From positions 1-64,000 of the forward strand of contig JAHJQK010000052.1 of assembly GCA_018819135.1 (NCBI GenBank): DNA of 64,000 nt. The letters are read 5' to 3'. Shown here piece by piece: positions 18,120-27,709 of the stretch (position 1 is its first letter; every line of letters begins with the position of its first letter). Below the pieces are notes generated by a model. The model saw only the letters and a list, made by a program, of their open reading frames with translations, did not search any database and was not told the origin of the DNA. The position numbers were made by a program, and so were the translations under genes. This DNA comes from Pseudomonadota bacterium (GTDB taxonomy: Bacteria; Desulfobacterota; SM23-61).

Positions 18120-21100
18120 TCACCCATGGTCGGGCTGAATACCATCCGCAGAGCTCCCTCTACTCGTTTCAAAAAGCGGCACTCCCTCCATGATGTTCAA
18201 AACCCTGTCAATATACTCTTTCCAGTCCTTTCTTCGCTCGCGGGCGAAGCGCAGGGCGGCCCTCAATTTCGGCCGCATGTGGGAAAACCTTTCCAGCCAG
18301 GGGGCAACGGATTCCCCAGACCAGGAAAGGCCGATGAAGAGGTGAATTAGATCGACGAGTGGAACATTATGAACGATGGGCCTGCTCATCTCATCAAATA
18401 AGGCCATCTGGGGCTTCTTCTGCGTAAATGACGGCTCGAGTTTTTCCTTTATGGAGTTCAGCCGTTCATCCGGCTGTTTTACCTTGAAATACCTTCCCCT
18501 TCCGGTCCTTCCCTTGATAATCAGACCCGCTTTCTTGAGGTCTTCCGCATTGACTTGCATGGCCCTCAGGGCTTTGCTGATTTCGTTGACGTTGATTTCC
18601 ATTTTCGTCTCGAGAAGGACTCTGAGCCACGCATAGGAGATGGGATCCACGTCTTCTTCCAATTCGGGGGGCAGAGGTCTTTCCCGGGTCACCAGCTGGT
18701 CAACAATCGTGCCGATATCCTGGAGAGTCTCGTGAAGCCTGAATTCCTTTCCTTCATAATCAACCACTTTTCCGTAGTGGCGGCTGTAAAGCTCTAAACA
18801 TTTACCGATGCAGATGAGACGCACATCATTGGCGTTCAGGGGTTCATTGCCATAACGGCCGTCTTCGATGGCCTTGAGCTCGGTTCTGGCCTTTTTCCTT
18901 ACCTCCTGCCTAATCCCCGCCCAAGAACGTGTCTCTGGTTCAACCCGCCGTTTTCGGCAGACATGAATGAGATCGTAGGATATGTTTTCTTTATCCATCA
19001 AATGGAGGGAGGATTCGGATTCTCCATGGATAGGATAGACTGCGGAGATTTCAAAACCTGTATCGCACAAAGATTGCAAGAGGCCTTCCCAGACCAAGCC
19101 TTCTTCATCGGTATGGTGAAAAGTAAAGACCAACAGGCCATCATCCGGCAGCGACTCATGAATACGGGTAAAAGCCCCTTTTAAGCCATCGAAAAAATCC
19201 TGCCTGCTTTTTCCTCTGGTCCGGTTTTCAACAATTTCTTCGACTTTTGGAGTAAATTCAGGAGTAAAGTGTGGGTAGGTATTTTTTAGAACCAGTCTGA
19301 GCCAGACGTAGTAAAAATCCGAAAGTTCAGAATAATTGACATTGCCCACATAGGGGGGGTCGGTAACGCATAAAAAAGGCGAAATCTTGGGTTGGAATGA
19401 AGAACTATTTCTGCACTCAAGAGCCAGGGGAGAATTTTGCACTCTATCGACAATAATCTTTGACCGTTTCGAATCGGCCTTTGCTTCAATAAAGTCCCAA
19501 CAGTTCTCTTTAAATGCCAATCCTTCCTGCAGCAAAGAAAGTTTAGACTCAAAAGACCCCATCGCAATCCTTGGAATGCCAAACACATTATTTTCGGTTA
19601 TTGTCAACTTCGGCTGAAAATCGTGTCTGGCAAAAACGCCTTGAACTGTTTGGCCCCCAGCGGACTTTCGCTCAGCCATGTAGCGGCAAAATTGGTTATT
19701 CAGCTCCAGTGCACCTGAAAATGAACACAACAACATCTCCCGCAATCTCTGATCCGGCTCTTCCATGATCCCCGTTAGCAGCGTAGAAAGGGCCAGGAGC
19801 TGACGTGGGAAAAACATTTCGCGCCAGTATTGGTAGTGGTGCTTGATCATCTGATTGGTGTTATATCCGATTGGGATCTTGCTCGTGGGATATGGAAGGT
19901 TTCCTTTATTGTTTTCCCAAAGTGAACCTGCTTTTTGAAGCTTAGCCCTGTCCGCCGGAGTAAATCGCTTGAAGAATTTTCCGTTTTTGGGAAGAAGCAG
20001 ATTTTTAGGGGTTCCTCTTAGCCCTCCCTTCGCCTGCTGCGAATTTTTATGATTCCCAATTATTGGCAAAGGAGTATCCCGATCTTCTTCATCGTCTGAA
20101 TTCGTCGGGAGGTAAGCCAGGATAGCATAAGGTCGAACTGGAAGGCGCTGTTCTTTGGGAAGGCGCCTTATACTTTCGATGATCTTGTCAGCGTTCCCGC
20201 ATTTGCAGAGAAACTTTCCCTTGGCAGGAACATTCCCTTTCCTGGGATCATAAACATGCTGGCAGGAAGGGCATTTTATTTCTCCTTCGGGAAGGGCTCC
20301 TCTCCATTGCCAGACCGCTTCGCACTCCGGGCATAACAGAACCGTCAGGGGCACCCTTTTTCTTTTTAGCTTCTTATCCTTTAACCTGGGCTGTCCAGCC
20401 TTGGAGCAATGGGGACAGACCACCTGGATCGATTCCTGCCTCCCATTTGATCTGGGGGTATAGCTCCAGTATTGAGTCGGCCTTCCTTCACCGGCGCTCC
20501 CCCGGGAAGCGTTTACCATCATTGTCGGATCGGCGATAAGGGAGGCGACAGCAATTTCCCAGTCATAGATTTTTATGCAATGCGGGCAGGTTACGTCAGG
20601 ATGATATTGAACCGATGGAGCCTTGTGAGCAATGATGTAATCATCAAAGAGAGGGATCTCTCTTTTGCAATTTGGATCGGTGCAGATAGCGTGTTTTACC
20701 CAGAAGGTGTAAATCACGTCCGCTTCAATTCCCGGCTCCGCCTCGGTCCGGTAAAGACCCAGCAGAGTATCCCTGAGAGGCTGGCCCCTGTTCCATTCCA
20801 CTGGCCGCTCCGCCAGGCGTTCGAAACCATCCTGAAGCTCTTTCAGGTCAACCGGCTCAACTTCGGTTTTGACGATGAACCAAGCAACCGGATTCAGATC
20901 GATTCCGATGACCTTACATCCCAGCCTGAGGGCTTCGACCACGGTCGTGCCGCCCCCCATGAACGGGTCGAGAATTGTTTTTCCCGAGGTATCGGGGTCG
21001 TTCGTATGATCTTTGTAAAACTCTGCCATCAGGTCAACGGGTTTCCCATCCGGCCCAAAGGCTGGTTTCAGCGCCCCTAAGAGTATGGCCCGGAAGACAC

Positions 21101-21239
21101 ATGAAGCCCGACGGGCGAACCATTTGTGCATCTGGTAAATGGGTTTGAAGGAATTTCGCTCAGGGACGGCGAGGCGGTTGATTTCCACGATGGGGAAACC
21201 GACTTCAATGGCGCGGGGGATGGTTTCTCCTGAATTCAT
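18120..21239 (-). CDS. DUF1156/COG1743 DNA methylase with zinc ribbons
   Basis: IYQMHKWFARRASCVFRAILLGAL (DUF1156); motif I DPFMGGGTTVVEALRLGCKVIGIDLNP; motif IV TDPPYVGNVNYSELSDFYYVWLR; multiple CxxC pairs. Confidence 0.93.
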   Translation of the reverse strand: MNSGETIPRAIEVGFPIVEINRLAVPERNSFKPIYQMHKWFARRASCVFRAILLGALKPAFGPDGKPVDLMAEFYKDHTNDPDTSGKTILDPFMGGGTTVVEALRLGCKVIGIDLNPVAWFIVKTEVEPVDLKELQDGFERLAERPVEWNRGQPLRDTLLGLYRTEAEPGIEADVIYTFWVKHAICTDPNCKREIPLFDDYIIAHKAPSVQYHPDVTCPHCIKIYDWEIAVASLIADPTMMVNASRGSAGEGRPTQYWSYTPRSNGRQESIQVVCPHCSKAGQPRLKDKKLKRKRVPLTVLLCPECEAVWQWRGALPEGEIKCPSCQHVYDPRKGNVPAKGKFLCKCGNADKIIESIRRLPKEQRLPVRPYAILAYLPTNSDDEEDRDTPLPIIGNHKNSQQAKGGLRGTPKNLLLPKNGKFFKRFTPADRAKLQKAGSLWENNKGNLPYPTSKIPIGYNTNQMIKHHYQYWREMFFPRQLLALSTLLTGIMEEPDQRLREMLLCSFSGALELNNQFCRYMAERKSAGGQTVQGVFARHDFQPKLTITENNVFGIPRIAMGSFESKLSLLQEGLAFKENCWDFIEAKADSKRSKIIVDRVQNSPLALECRNSSSFQPKISPFLCVTDPPYVGNVNYSELSDFYYVWLRLVLKNTYPHFTPEFTPKVEEIVENRTRGKSRQDFFDGLKGAFTRIHESLPDDGLLVFTFHHTDEEGLVWEGLLQSLCDTGFEISAVYPIHGESESSLHLMDKENISYDLIHVCRKRRVEPETRSWAGIRQEVRKKARTELKAIEDGRYGNEPLNANDVRLICIGKCLELYSRHYGKVVDYEGKEFRLHETLQDIGTIVDQLVTRERPLPPELEEDVDPISYAWLRVLLETKMEINVNEISKALRAMQVNAEDLKKAGLIIKGRTGRGRYFKVKQPDERLNSIKEKLEPSFTQKKPQMALFDEMSRPIVHNVPLVDLIHLFIGLSWSGESVAPWLERFSHMRPKLRAALRFARERRKDWKEYIDRVLNIMEGVPLFETSRGSSADGIQPDHG

Positions 21240-21742
21240 AGATGGATATCCGAAGGCATGGCTATGGAGAGTTCGGTCGTTTTCCGAAAAACAGCATCGG
21301 CGGTGACCAGCACATCTGCCCCGATTCTCACGGCTGTGGCCAGGACCACCGAATCATTGGTAAGCAGGCCATACTTTTCCTGGTAATGGAAGGCACTTTC
21401 GAAGAAATCTTCGCTGGTACAAGGCTCGTATCCCAGGCCAAGATTCACCAAGGCCTTTATCTTGTCCCTGTAAAGGCCAAGGCTCTTGATCGCTTCCGGC
21501 TGTCTTGCCAGCTTCCGGGCGGCATTGAGACCTGAAACTTTCCCCAGCATTTCCGCTTCCGCCAGCATCAACCTGTGGGTGAGTTCATGCCATACTGTTT
21601 GGGGAAGAATGCAGGTCAGTTCTCCGGTAGAGCAGCGTCGCAAAAGACGCTGAGCCTGACGGGAAAAGCTCTGCTCTGCATACAGAAGTATGTTGGTATC
21701 AAGAACGCAAAGGCTTGCATTGGCAATATCATCAAGGTTCAT
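21236..21742 (-). CDS. PIN-domain toxin (VapC-like)
   Basis: CVLDTNILLYAEQ, acidic residues in WHELTH and LLTNDSVVLATA, VTADAVF. Confidence 0.87.
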   Translation of the reverse strand: MNLDDIANASLCVLDTNILLYAEQSFSRQAQRLLRRCSTGELTCILPQTVWHELTHRLMLAEAEMLGKVSGLNAARKLARQPEAIKSLGLYRDKIKALVNLGLGYEPCTSEDFFESAFHYQEKYGLLTNDSVVLATAVRIGADVLVTADAVFRKTTELSIAMPSDIHL

Positions 21743-21993
21743 AAGTTCCAGGCGTCCTCTTCCAGGATTTCCTTAAATTGATTCTTGCTGATGCGGATTG
21801 GCCGTTCACAAAAAAGCTGATAGGCCTTCTCCCGCTTTTTAGGATCGAGCGCTTTATCGCTCAGATAGGAGGCGAGGGCATCCTGGATCACGTCGCTTAG
21901 AGGTCTGCCTTCCTCCGCAGCCCGGCGTTTCGCATGCCGGATAATTTCTTCATCGAGTAGGGTTCCCACTTTCTTTTTCATGACAAACTCCAT
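21739..21993 (-). CDS. Ribbon-helix-helix-type antitoxin
   Basis: MKKKVGTLLDEEIIRHAKRRAAEEGRPLSDVIQDALASYL; 4-bp overlap with the PIN gene. Confidence 0.82.
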   Translation of the reverse strand: MEFVMKKKVGTLLDEEIIRHAKRRAAEEGRPLSDVIQDALASYLSDKALDPKKREKAYQLFCERPIRISKNQFKEILEEDAWNL

Positions 21994-22980
21994 TCATTCC
22001 ATGGGTCCGAGAAGGAGCCAAGGTGTCAAAACCTCCATCAGGCTTAAGCCTCCATGACGATAAAGAGACTGGGAAGGATTAGGGGCCTGCGGCTTATTGT
22101 GATAGCGGCCCTTTATGACCGCCAGGCGCTTCGCCTGATTTATAAAAAGCCCCGGTTCTTCACCTGGAAGAGGCTCTTCCGCAGGAAACTCCGCAAATCG
22201 TTTTCCTTTCAACGGCCGGTCCGATCTGTCCAGATTGCGGTCGCTCAGGCCCGGGCCGAAAAACACATAGCCATGGTCGCTGGTCACAAGAATAGAGCGT
22301 GAAGCAGGAAGGGCCTGTACAGTCCTTTGCCAGACCAGATCCATGTTGTCCCAGATCCCATCATAAAAATCGGCACTTGAGGCGGTGCTGTCCATAAACC
22401 TGAGGTCCGGAAAGCGGTGCCATACCAGCGTGGGTTCCGGCACATCATTGATATGCTGCGACTCATTTGGATTTTGAAAAAAATGGTAGCGGATGCCGTT
22501 TCCCTGTAAAATTCGATTCGATACCAGTTGTGAAGGTCCTAACAACGGAAGCCCAAAGCCCAGACATTCGCTTATAAAGTACTCAGTCGTGCTTGGTATT
22601 GCCGAGCAACCGACAGCGCACTCCAGAACCGGCCTATGGGATCTTTGGGCTAATTCCAGAAACTTGGGCAGCTCTCGCAGGGACGATCCATCAAGGACAA
22701 CGACGCAGGCATTTTCATTGGATCTAAAAAAATCCGCAATCGTCTTTGCCGGTCTCTCAGCGGAAGTAAGCTCTCCGAAATAGGAATCGGCTGCGGCAGT
22801 TAACAATGACTCCATGTCATTAACCAGTCTTTCACCGGATTTAAGGTACTCCGATGGAACATCTTTGCATTGATGAAAACGATCAGCCGTCCATACTTCA
22901 TCCATTAGCCATTTCTTTAGGCGCGGTAAACGAGGCTCAGGGCGGGTCCAAACATCCAGGTAAGACGGATTTATCATCAT
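21994..22980 (-). CDS. Short PglZ-like (alkaline-phosphatase-fold) protein
   Basis: VVVLDGSSLRELPKFL, ILVTSDHGYVFFGPG, LYRHGGLSLMEVLTPWLLL follow the PglZ motif layout; only 328 aa. Confidence 0.75.
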   Translation of the reverse strand: MMINPSYLDVWTRPEPRLPRLKKWLMDEVWTADRFHQCKDVPSEYLKSGERLVNDMESLLTAAADSYFGELTSAERPAKTIADFFRSNENACVVVLDGSSLRELPKFLELAQRSHRPVLECAVGCSAIPSTTEYFISECLGFGLPLLGPSQLVSNRILQGNGIRYHFFQNPNESQHINDVPEPTLVWHRFPDLRFMDSTASSADFYDGIWDNMDLVWQRTVQALPASRSILVTSDHGYVFFGPGLSDRNLDRSDRPLKGKRFAEFPAEEPLPGEEPGLFINQAKRLAVIKGRYHNKPQAPNPSQSLYRHGGLSLMEVLTPWLLLGPME

Positions 22981-25586
22981 GATGACTCTTCCTCATCCAG
23001 AGATCCGTTTTTTTGGGGGATCTTGGAAGTAATCCGCATCTGGGCTCGATAATCTCCGTTTTCAAAATGAGGCAGGGATTCACAAAGACCTTCAACTTTG
23101 GCTTTATCCATCGGACCAGGAATAGAAAGGTCGATTTGCACTTCCAAATTGCCGCTTTCCGTTAGAGAACCGCGAATGGCGCTCGGGTAATCCGCCAGAT
23201 TTGCTTTGTGATGGCGGGCAAAAATCCGGAATTGCACGGACTGAATTATCGGCCCTTCGATATCGGAAAGCTTCCCGGCAATTTCCTGTCGGAGATCCCC
23301 TTTGGTCCGGCAATTCAAGGTTCCTCTTTCCTCAATATTCTGGAATGGCGTTGGAATTTCCGGCTTTGAGACCGGTTCTACCGGCCTTGGCTGAAATACG
23401 GGAAGAGGGGTGTTAACTGGTTCGGGACTTGGCGCATGAGAAGAAGAGGGCCAGGGGGAAGCAAGGATTGCGCTGGGCAATTCCCCCGCTCCAAGGGTTA
23501 CCCTCTCACCACAAGGATTCTGTCTGGTATGCTCCAGGCCAAGAATACGATTTCGATCTTCGACCAGCGCGACGATGGCTTCGGGAATTTCTGAAAAGGT
23601 TGTTGGAACCGGATAGCCCAGAGTGTTCCGATAAGTATGCTCCACCTGGGAAACGGTCTGGCCGAAAAAACGATGGAGGTTTTCTTTCAAATGTTCCTGG
23701 AACAAAGTCCGGGGATAGATCTGTTTGCGGATATGATCCATGATTCCTTGCTTATCCCACGCCTGGCCAAGAGATTCGAGGACAAAATCCGAGTCATCCG
23801 GGCGATCCGCCCACTCTTCAATCCGAACATACCAAAGTCCGGCAGCCTTTATAAAATCGCGGACGTTGGCCCTCTCTTTACCGGCAATGCTTTCATAGCG
23901 ATTTCGCCTCTCCGCCGTGCTGGCGCTCGGCGCCAGAGTAGTGGCCGCCATGGATCTTTTCGCAGCGACAAGAATATCCTGATTGTTGAGATGATTCGCA
24001 TTCTCTTCCTTTGGCTCCAGAAGAAGGATTTGATTCCGCAACTCAGCTCCGTGATAAAGGTCATGGCGTTCAAACGACGACAACCGGCGCGGGCTAAGAA
24101 CAAAGCGCAGGGATGTCTTAGGCAGCTGATTAAGCGCGTTTCGGGTTGACTCCAAATCTGTAAAAACGACAGCCTGCAGCGGTTCTTTAAACAATTCCTG
24201 CTTCCAAATGGTCTTAACTTCTTCCCTGGCCCGCTCATCCCCGAGTCGGATGGCTTCGATTTCCACCTTGGCGTTCTCATTTTCTTCCAGATCAAAAAAG
24301 AAACGTCCCTCCCGTTCATGGAAATAGGAGCCGAAGGTTCGGAAAGCTTGGAGCGTGCTTTCAAATTGATTGGGGTCACACCCCGGATAGGCCACATGCC
24401 TTACTAAATCTTCCCGGGTCAATCCCTTAACTCCCGGAACAATGGAGGCAAGGAGGACCGCCGAAGCTAAGAGCTCGCTATAGGGTTGGGTCTGCAAATC
24501 CTGGAAGTTTCTCTGGGCGCAATTAATGAGACTTCCGGAAGGCTCAAGGTCCTGAAGTCTGTCAGCGCAAGCTCCATGAGTAAGTCGGCAATGCCCGGCA
24601 GTAATTAGATAGGAACTGGTAGTGGAGGCGTCCAGCATCGCGGCCAAAAGTCCAAGGGCTCCCCGAGTTCCTTGAAAACCGCCGCTTCCGCCTGTGCGTT
24701 CAAAAATCAGTTCTATTAATCCAGGCAGAAAAGGAAAAGCGTTCTTTATTCTGGACAAATATTCATCCGATGTGCTGATCCCTAATCGATTCCAGGTATT
24801 GATATACGATCGGATGAGAGCTTCAGATGCAGAGCGATCATAAGAATCAGCATTGACGAAGAGACGATGCCGGACGATAGCCGCCCGATCCTCCGGCCTC
24901 CGGAAGCGAAGCTCAATTCGAGGAACTCTTTTTAAGGTAGATCCCGGCTCACTGGTTCCATCATAAACCGCCGCAAAAATTGTCACCTGATTTGTGCGGT
25001 TGGCTTCCTCGGAGAGCATCTGCAGGAAACTCAGGTTCTGGCTCTTTTTAGCCGGGTCGGAAATATTGGAAATCCCCCTCTCCAGTTCATCGAAAACCAA
25101 TATGAGATGCTTCTTATTGAGCACTGCTCTCAGTTCATCCAAAGAAGGTTGATGGGATGGATCCCACTTGACATTTAGCTCTTGCCCTAAGTCCGTCCAT
25201 AGGGAATCAAAAGGTAAATATTGATCGGTGAATTTTTTTATGATGATGACCGGCTTAGCGGGAGGAGACCAGTCAAATCCTTGGATGGACATCCATTTTT
25301 TTGCCGGCTCCGGGCTGGCAAACAAATGATAAGCCGTGAGCAAGGCGTGCGATTTCCCAAAGCCTTTTACCGCTTCCGCCAGAAACAACCCATTCCCTTC
25401 CGCTTCTTTCGAAGCAAAGCGGCGGCTCAAGGCCTGGAGCATGGCCCGAAGATCTTCCGAAGGATAAGTCAGGTTAAGAAACAATCCCGGGTCGCGCTCA
25501 ATGCACTTCGAAGAACCTGACCTTAATCTTTCCAGGTCAATGATTCCATCCACTTGCTTTGCTGAGCGGTATCTTTTCTTTAACAT
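22977..25586 (-). CDS. DUF499/BrxC-like P-loop ATPase
   Basis: FLAEAVKGFGKSHALLTAYHLF (variant Walker A), KHLILVFDELERGI (Walker B); 869 aa; first gene of the operon. Confidence 0.78.
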   Translation of the reverse strand: MLKKRYRSAKQVDGIIDLERLRSGSSKCIERDPGLFLNLTYPSEDLRAMLQALSRRFASKEAEGNGLFLAEAVKGFGKSHALLTAYHLFASPEPAKKWMSIQGFDWSPPAKPVIIIKKFTDQYLPFDSLWTDLGQELNVKWDPSHQPSLDELRAVLNKKHLILVFDELERGISNISDPAKKSQNLSFLQMLSEEANRTNQVTIFAAVYDGTSEPGSTLKRVPRIELRFRRPEDRAAIVRHRLFVNADSYDRSASEALIRSYINTWNRLGISTSDEYLSRIKNAFPFLPGLIELIFERTGGSGGFQGTRGALGLLAAMLDASTTSSYLITAGHCRLTHGACADRLQDLEPSGSLINCAQRNFQDLQTQPYSELLASAVLLASIVPGVKGLTREDLVRHVAYPGCDPNQFESTLQAFRTFGSYFHEREGRFFFDLEENENAKVEIEAIRLGDERAREEVKTIWKQELFKEPLQAVVFTDLESTRNALNQLPKTSLRFVLSPRRLSSFERHDLYHGAELRNQILLLEPKEENANHLNNQDILVAAKRSMAATTLAPSASTAERRNRYESIAGKERANVRDFIKAAGLWYVRIEEWADRPDDSDFVLESLGQAWDKQGIMDHIRKQIYPRTLFQEHLKENLHRFFGQTVSQVEHTYRNTLGYPVPTTFSEIPEAIVALVEDRNRILGLEHTRQNPCGERVTLGAGELPSAILASPWPSSSHAPSPEPVNTPLPVFQPRPVEPVSKPEIPTPFQNIEERGTLNCRTKGDLRQEIAGKLSDIEGPIIQSVQFRIFARHHKANLADYPSAIRGSLTESGNLEVQIDLSIPGPMDKAKVEGLCESLPHFENGDYRAQMRITSKIPQKNGSLDEEESS

Positions 25587-25800
25587 GTTTCAGGAATAAA
25601 CTACTTTTCTTGATATGTCAAGAAATATATTTATGTAAAATTAAATTTTTATTTTCCTGGTTGGTAATTTTATCCCTTTTTCCTAAAAATGAGCAAAAAT
25701 AGTCGATTCTTATCTCATTAAGGGGATTGGGTTCGTTTCCTTTGATAATTTGATCCAGGTAGTCGATGAACTCGTAAAAAATATGAAAAGACGTTTTTCT

Positions 25801-25885
25801 GTTATTCCGCGAAGGCCGGAATCCAGTTCTTTAAAATTGTTACAAATTTTCTGGACTCCGGTTTCCACCGGAGTGACGACTTTTT
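25801..25885. repeat. Imperfect inverted intergenic repeat (ATTCCG...CCGGAATCCAG / CTGGACTCCGG...CGGAGTGACG)
   Basis: attccgcgaaggccggaatccag and ctggactccggtttccaccggagtgacg; same class as 43902-43962. Confidence 0.65.
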
Positions 25886-26117
25886 ACGAGGCCATCAACC
25901 TGAAATCTATGAAATTTTTATCTGAGGGAAAACCCACGTTATGATTGGAATATACAAAATTAGACATAGTGAGTCAAGGTGAATGCCAAATTTGAAAGAA
26001 GGGGCCGGCACCCTTGCAGGCGCCGGCATTTCATTGGAGGCATTGAGCGGATTTCGGATTCATCAAGAGCCCAGAGTTTGAACCCTGGAGCCTTTTACCC
26101 CTTGAATCCTGTTTTTA

Positions 26118-27551
26118 TTATTCAATCCCGGCCAAGCGTTTGGCGGATTTCTTTCGGGACTCAACATCGGATTCCCGCATGATGGTGACCCGGTGGGCGG
26201 CCGGGGATCCGCCTCCGTGCAGATCGGAAATAGTGTCGGCGCTCTCCATGGCCAGCTTTTCTACCAGACGCAGCATCTTTACTCGATCTTCCACAGGGAT
26301 TCCTGCTGCGCCTTGCAGGTACTTCTTCAATAACCCTCCGATCTCGGGGTTCTGGAAATCCCGGTCCGAGGGCAAGTCAGCCACATATCCACCGGTAATG
26401 TCGATCAGCAGGCGGATAGATTCGGCCATATCTCTTCCTTCATGAATCTTGGAAGCATTGGCCAGGACTGAATTGATGAAGTAGGTCCCTGAAGGCTCTT
26501 TCTTCCCTTCATAGGAGGCGGCCAAGCTACAGCCATACAGGGTTTCCGCTTTATGGATCATATCCACGATCTTTTCCCGCAGATGGGTTACCTTCGCCGA
26601 TCCATTATAATCCATCATCAGGAGAGCCGCTCCGGTCATCACATCGATTTTCCCCGATTTGCAGCCTCCATGAGATTGCCGATGGAAGGCGGAGAACCGG
26701 TTGACCAGTTCTCCCGAGAAATCGACTTCTCCGCACATGAACACCCGCTCCCAGGGGACGAAGACGTCGTTATAAATTACGGTGGGGCAGTATTTGCTAT
26801 ACCGGATATTCCCGCAGTCTACCCCTTCGAGCTCACGGGTATCCAGCGAATTTCTCCCTACTACATGAATCACCCCTTGGGTGTCCGACGGAATGGCCAA
26901 AGCCACAGCATACTCTTCATCTCCTTTACCCAGGGCTCTCGTGGGAAGCACGATCAATTCGTGGGAACTTAAGGACCCGGTCTGGTGGCCCTTTGCTCCC
27001 CGGACGACGATCCCCTTTTTTTGCTTATCCACGACCCGAAGGTAGAGGTCTTTGTCCGGTTGTTCATGGGGGTTTAGACTGCGATCCCCTTTCACATCGG
27101 TTACGCTGGCATTGGCAGTAAAATCATTCTTTTGCATGTACTGCAGGAACTCAAGAAAGCGGTCATAATAATGGGTACCATATTTCTGGTCGAGGTCAAA
27201 AGTGACGATGGAAAGGGCACTCAGGCAATCCAGGCCCGTGCAGCGCTGGTGGCAAGTTCCCACGTAGGCCCCCAGGATGCGGTTAATCTTCACCCGGGCC
27301 ACCAAATCTTCTATGGACTGCGGCGGCAGGGTAAACCGGTTTATCCGCTCTCCGGTGAAGGGGGATATCGTCGTCAATAAATCCCGGTATTTTTCCAAGT
27401 TGGCCAGTTCATAAGTAGCGCCGGTGGAGTTGATCCCCCCCCGAATCCTCGGGTTATCCACCACATTTTCAACTCTCGCGCCGAACATGTAGGCAGTGGG
27501 TTTCAATTTTCTCAAACTCTCTAAGTATTCCGGAAATGTCTTGATAGCCAT
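26118..27551 (-). CDS. 4-hydroxyphenylacetate 3-hydroxylase superfamily / 4-hydroxybutyryl-CoA dehydratase-like protein
   Basis: GTCHQRCTGLD (C-x3-C) and FHRQSHGGCKSG (H-x6-C) match the AbfD 4Fe-4S ligand pattern; VPWERVFMCGE. Confidence 0.87.
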   Translation of the reverse strand: MAIKTFPEYLESLRKLKPTAYMFGARVENVVDNPRIRGGINSTGATYELANLEKYRDLLTTISPFTGERINRFTLPPQSIEDLVARVKINRILGAYVGTCHQRCTGLDCLSALSIVTFDLDQKYGTHYYDRFLEFLQYMQKNDFTANASVTDVKGDRSLNPHEQPDKDLYLRVVDKQKKGIVVRGAKGHQTGSLSSHELIVLPTRALGKGDEEYAVALAIPSDTQGVIHVVGRNSLDTRELEGVDCGNIRYSKYCPTVIYNDVFVPWERVFMCGEVDFSGELVNRFSAFHRQSHGGCKSGKIDVMTGAALLMMDYNGSAKVTHLREKIVDMIHKAETLYGCSLAASYEGKKEPSGTYFINSVLANASKIHEGRDMAESIRLLIDITGGYVADLPSDRDFQNPEIGGLLKKYLQGAAGIPVEDRVKMLRLVEKLAMESADTISDLHGGGSPAAHRVTIMRESDVESRKKSAKRLAGIE

Positions 27552-27582
27552 ATTATTTATGTCTCCTTTCTAAAATTCATTT

Positions 27583-27698
27583 GGACACAGATATTCGCTG
27601 AAACTACGGAAACTGATTCAAGGAAGTGTCTAAAATGCGCTTATGTTTTTTAATTCTGTTTTTTGATTTATCCTGCAAATCTGCGTTTATCTGCGTCC
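27583..27698. repeat. Intergenic inverted repeat GGACACAGATATTCGCTGA...AATCTGCGTTTATCTGCGTCC
   Basis: Same family as 10057-10133, more diverged left arm. Confidence 0.65.
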
Positions 27699-27709
27699 TA
27701 AAAATTGTT

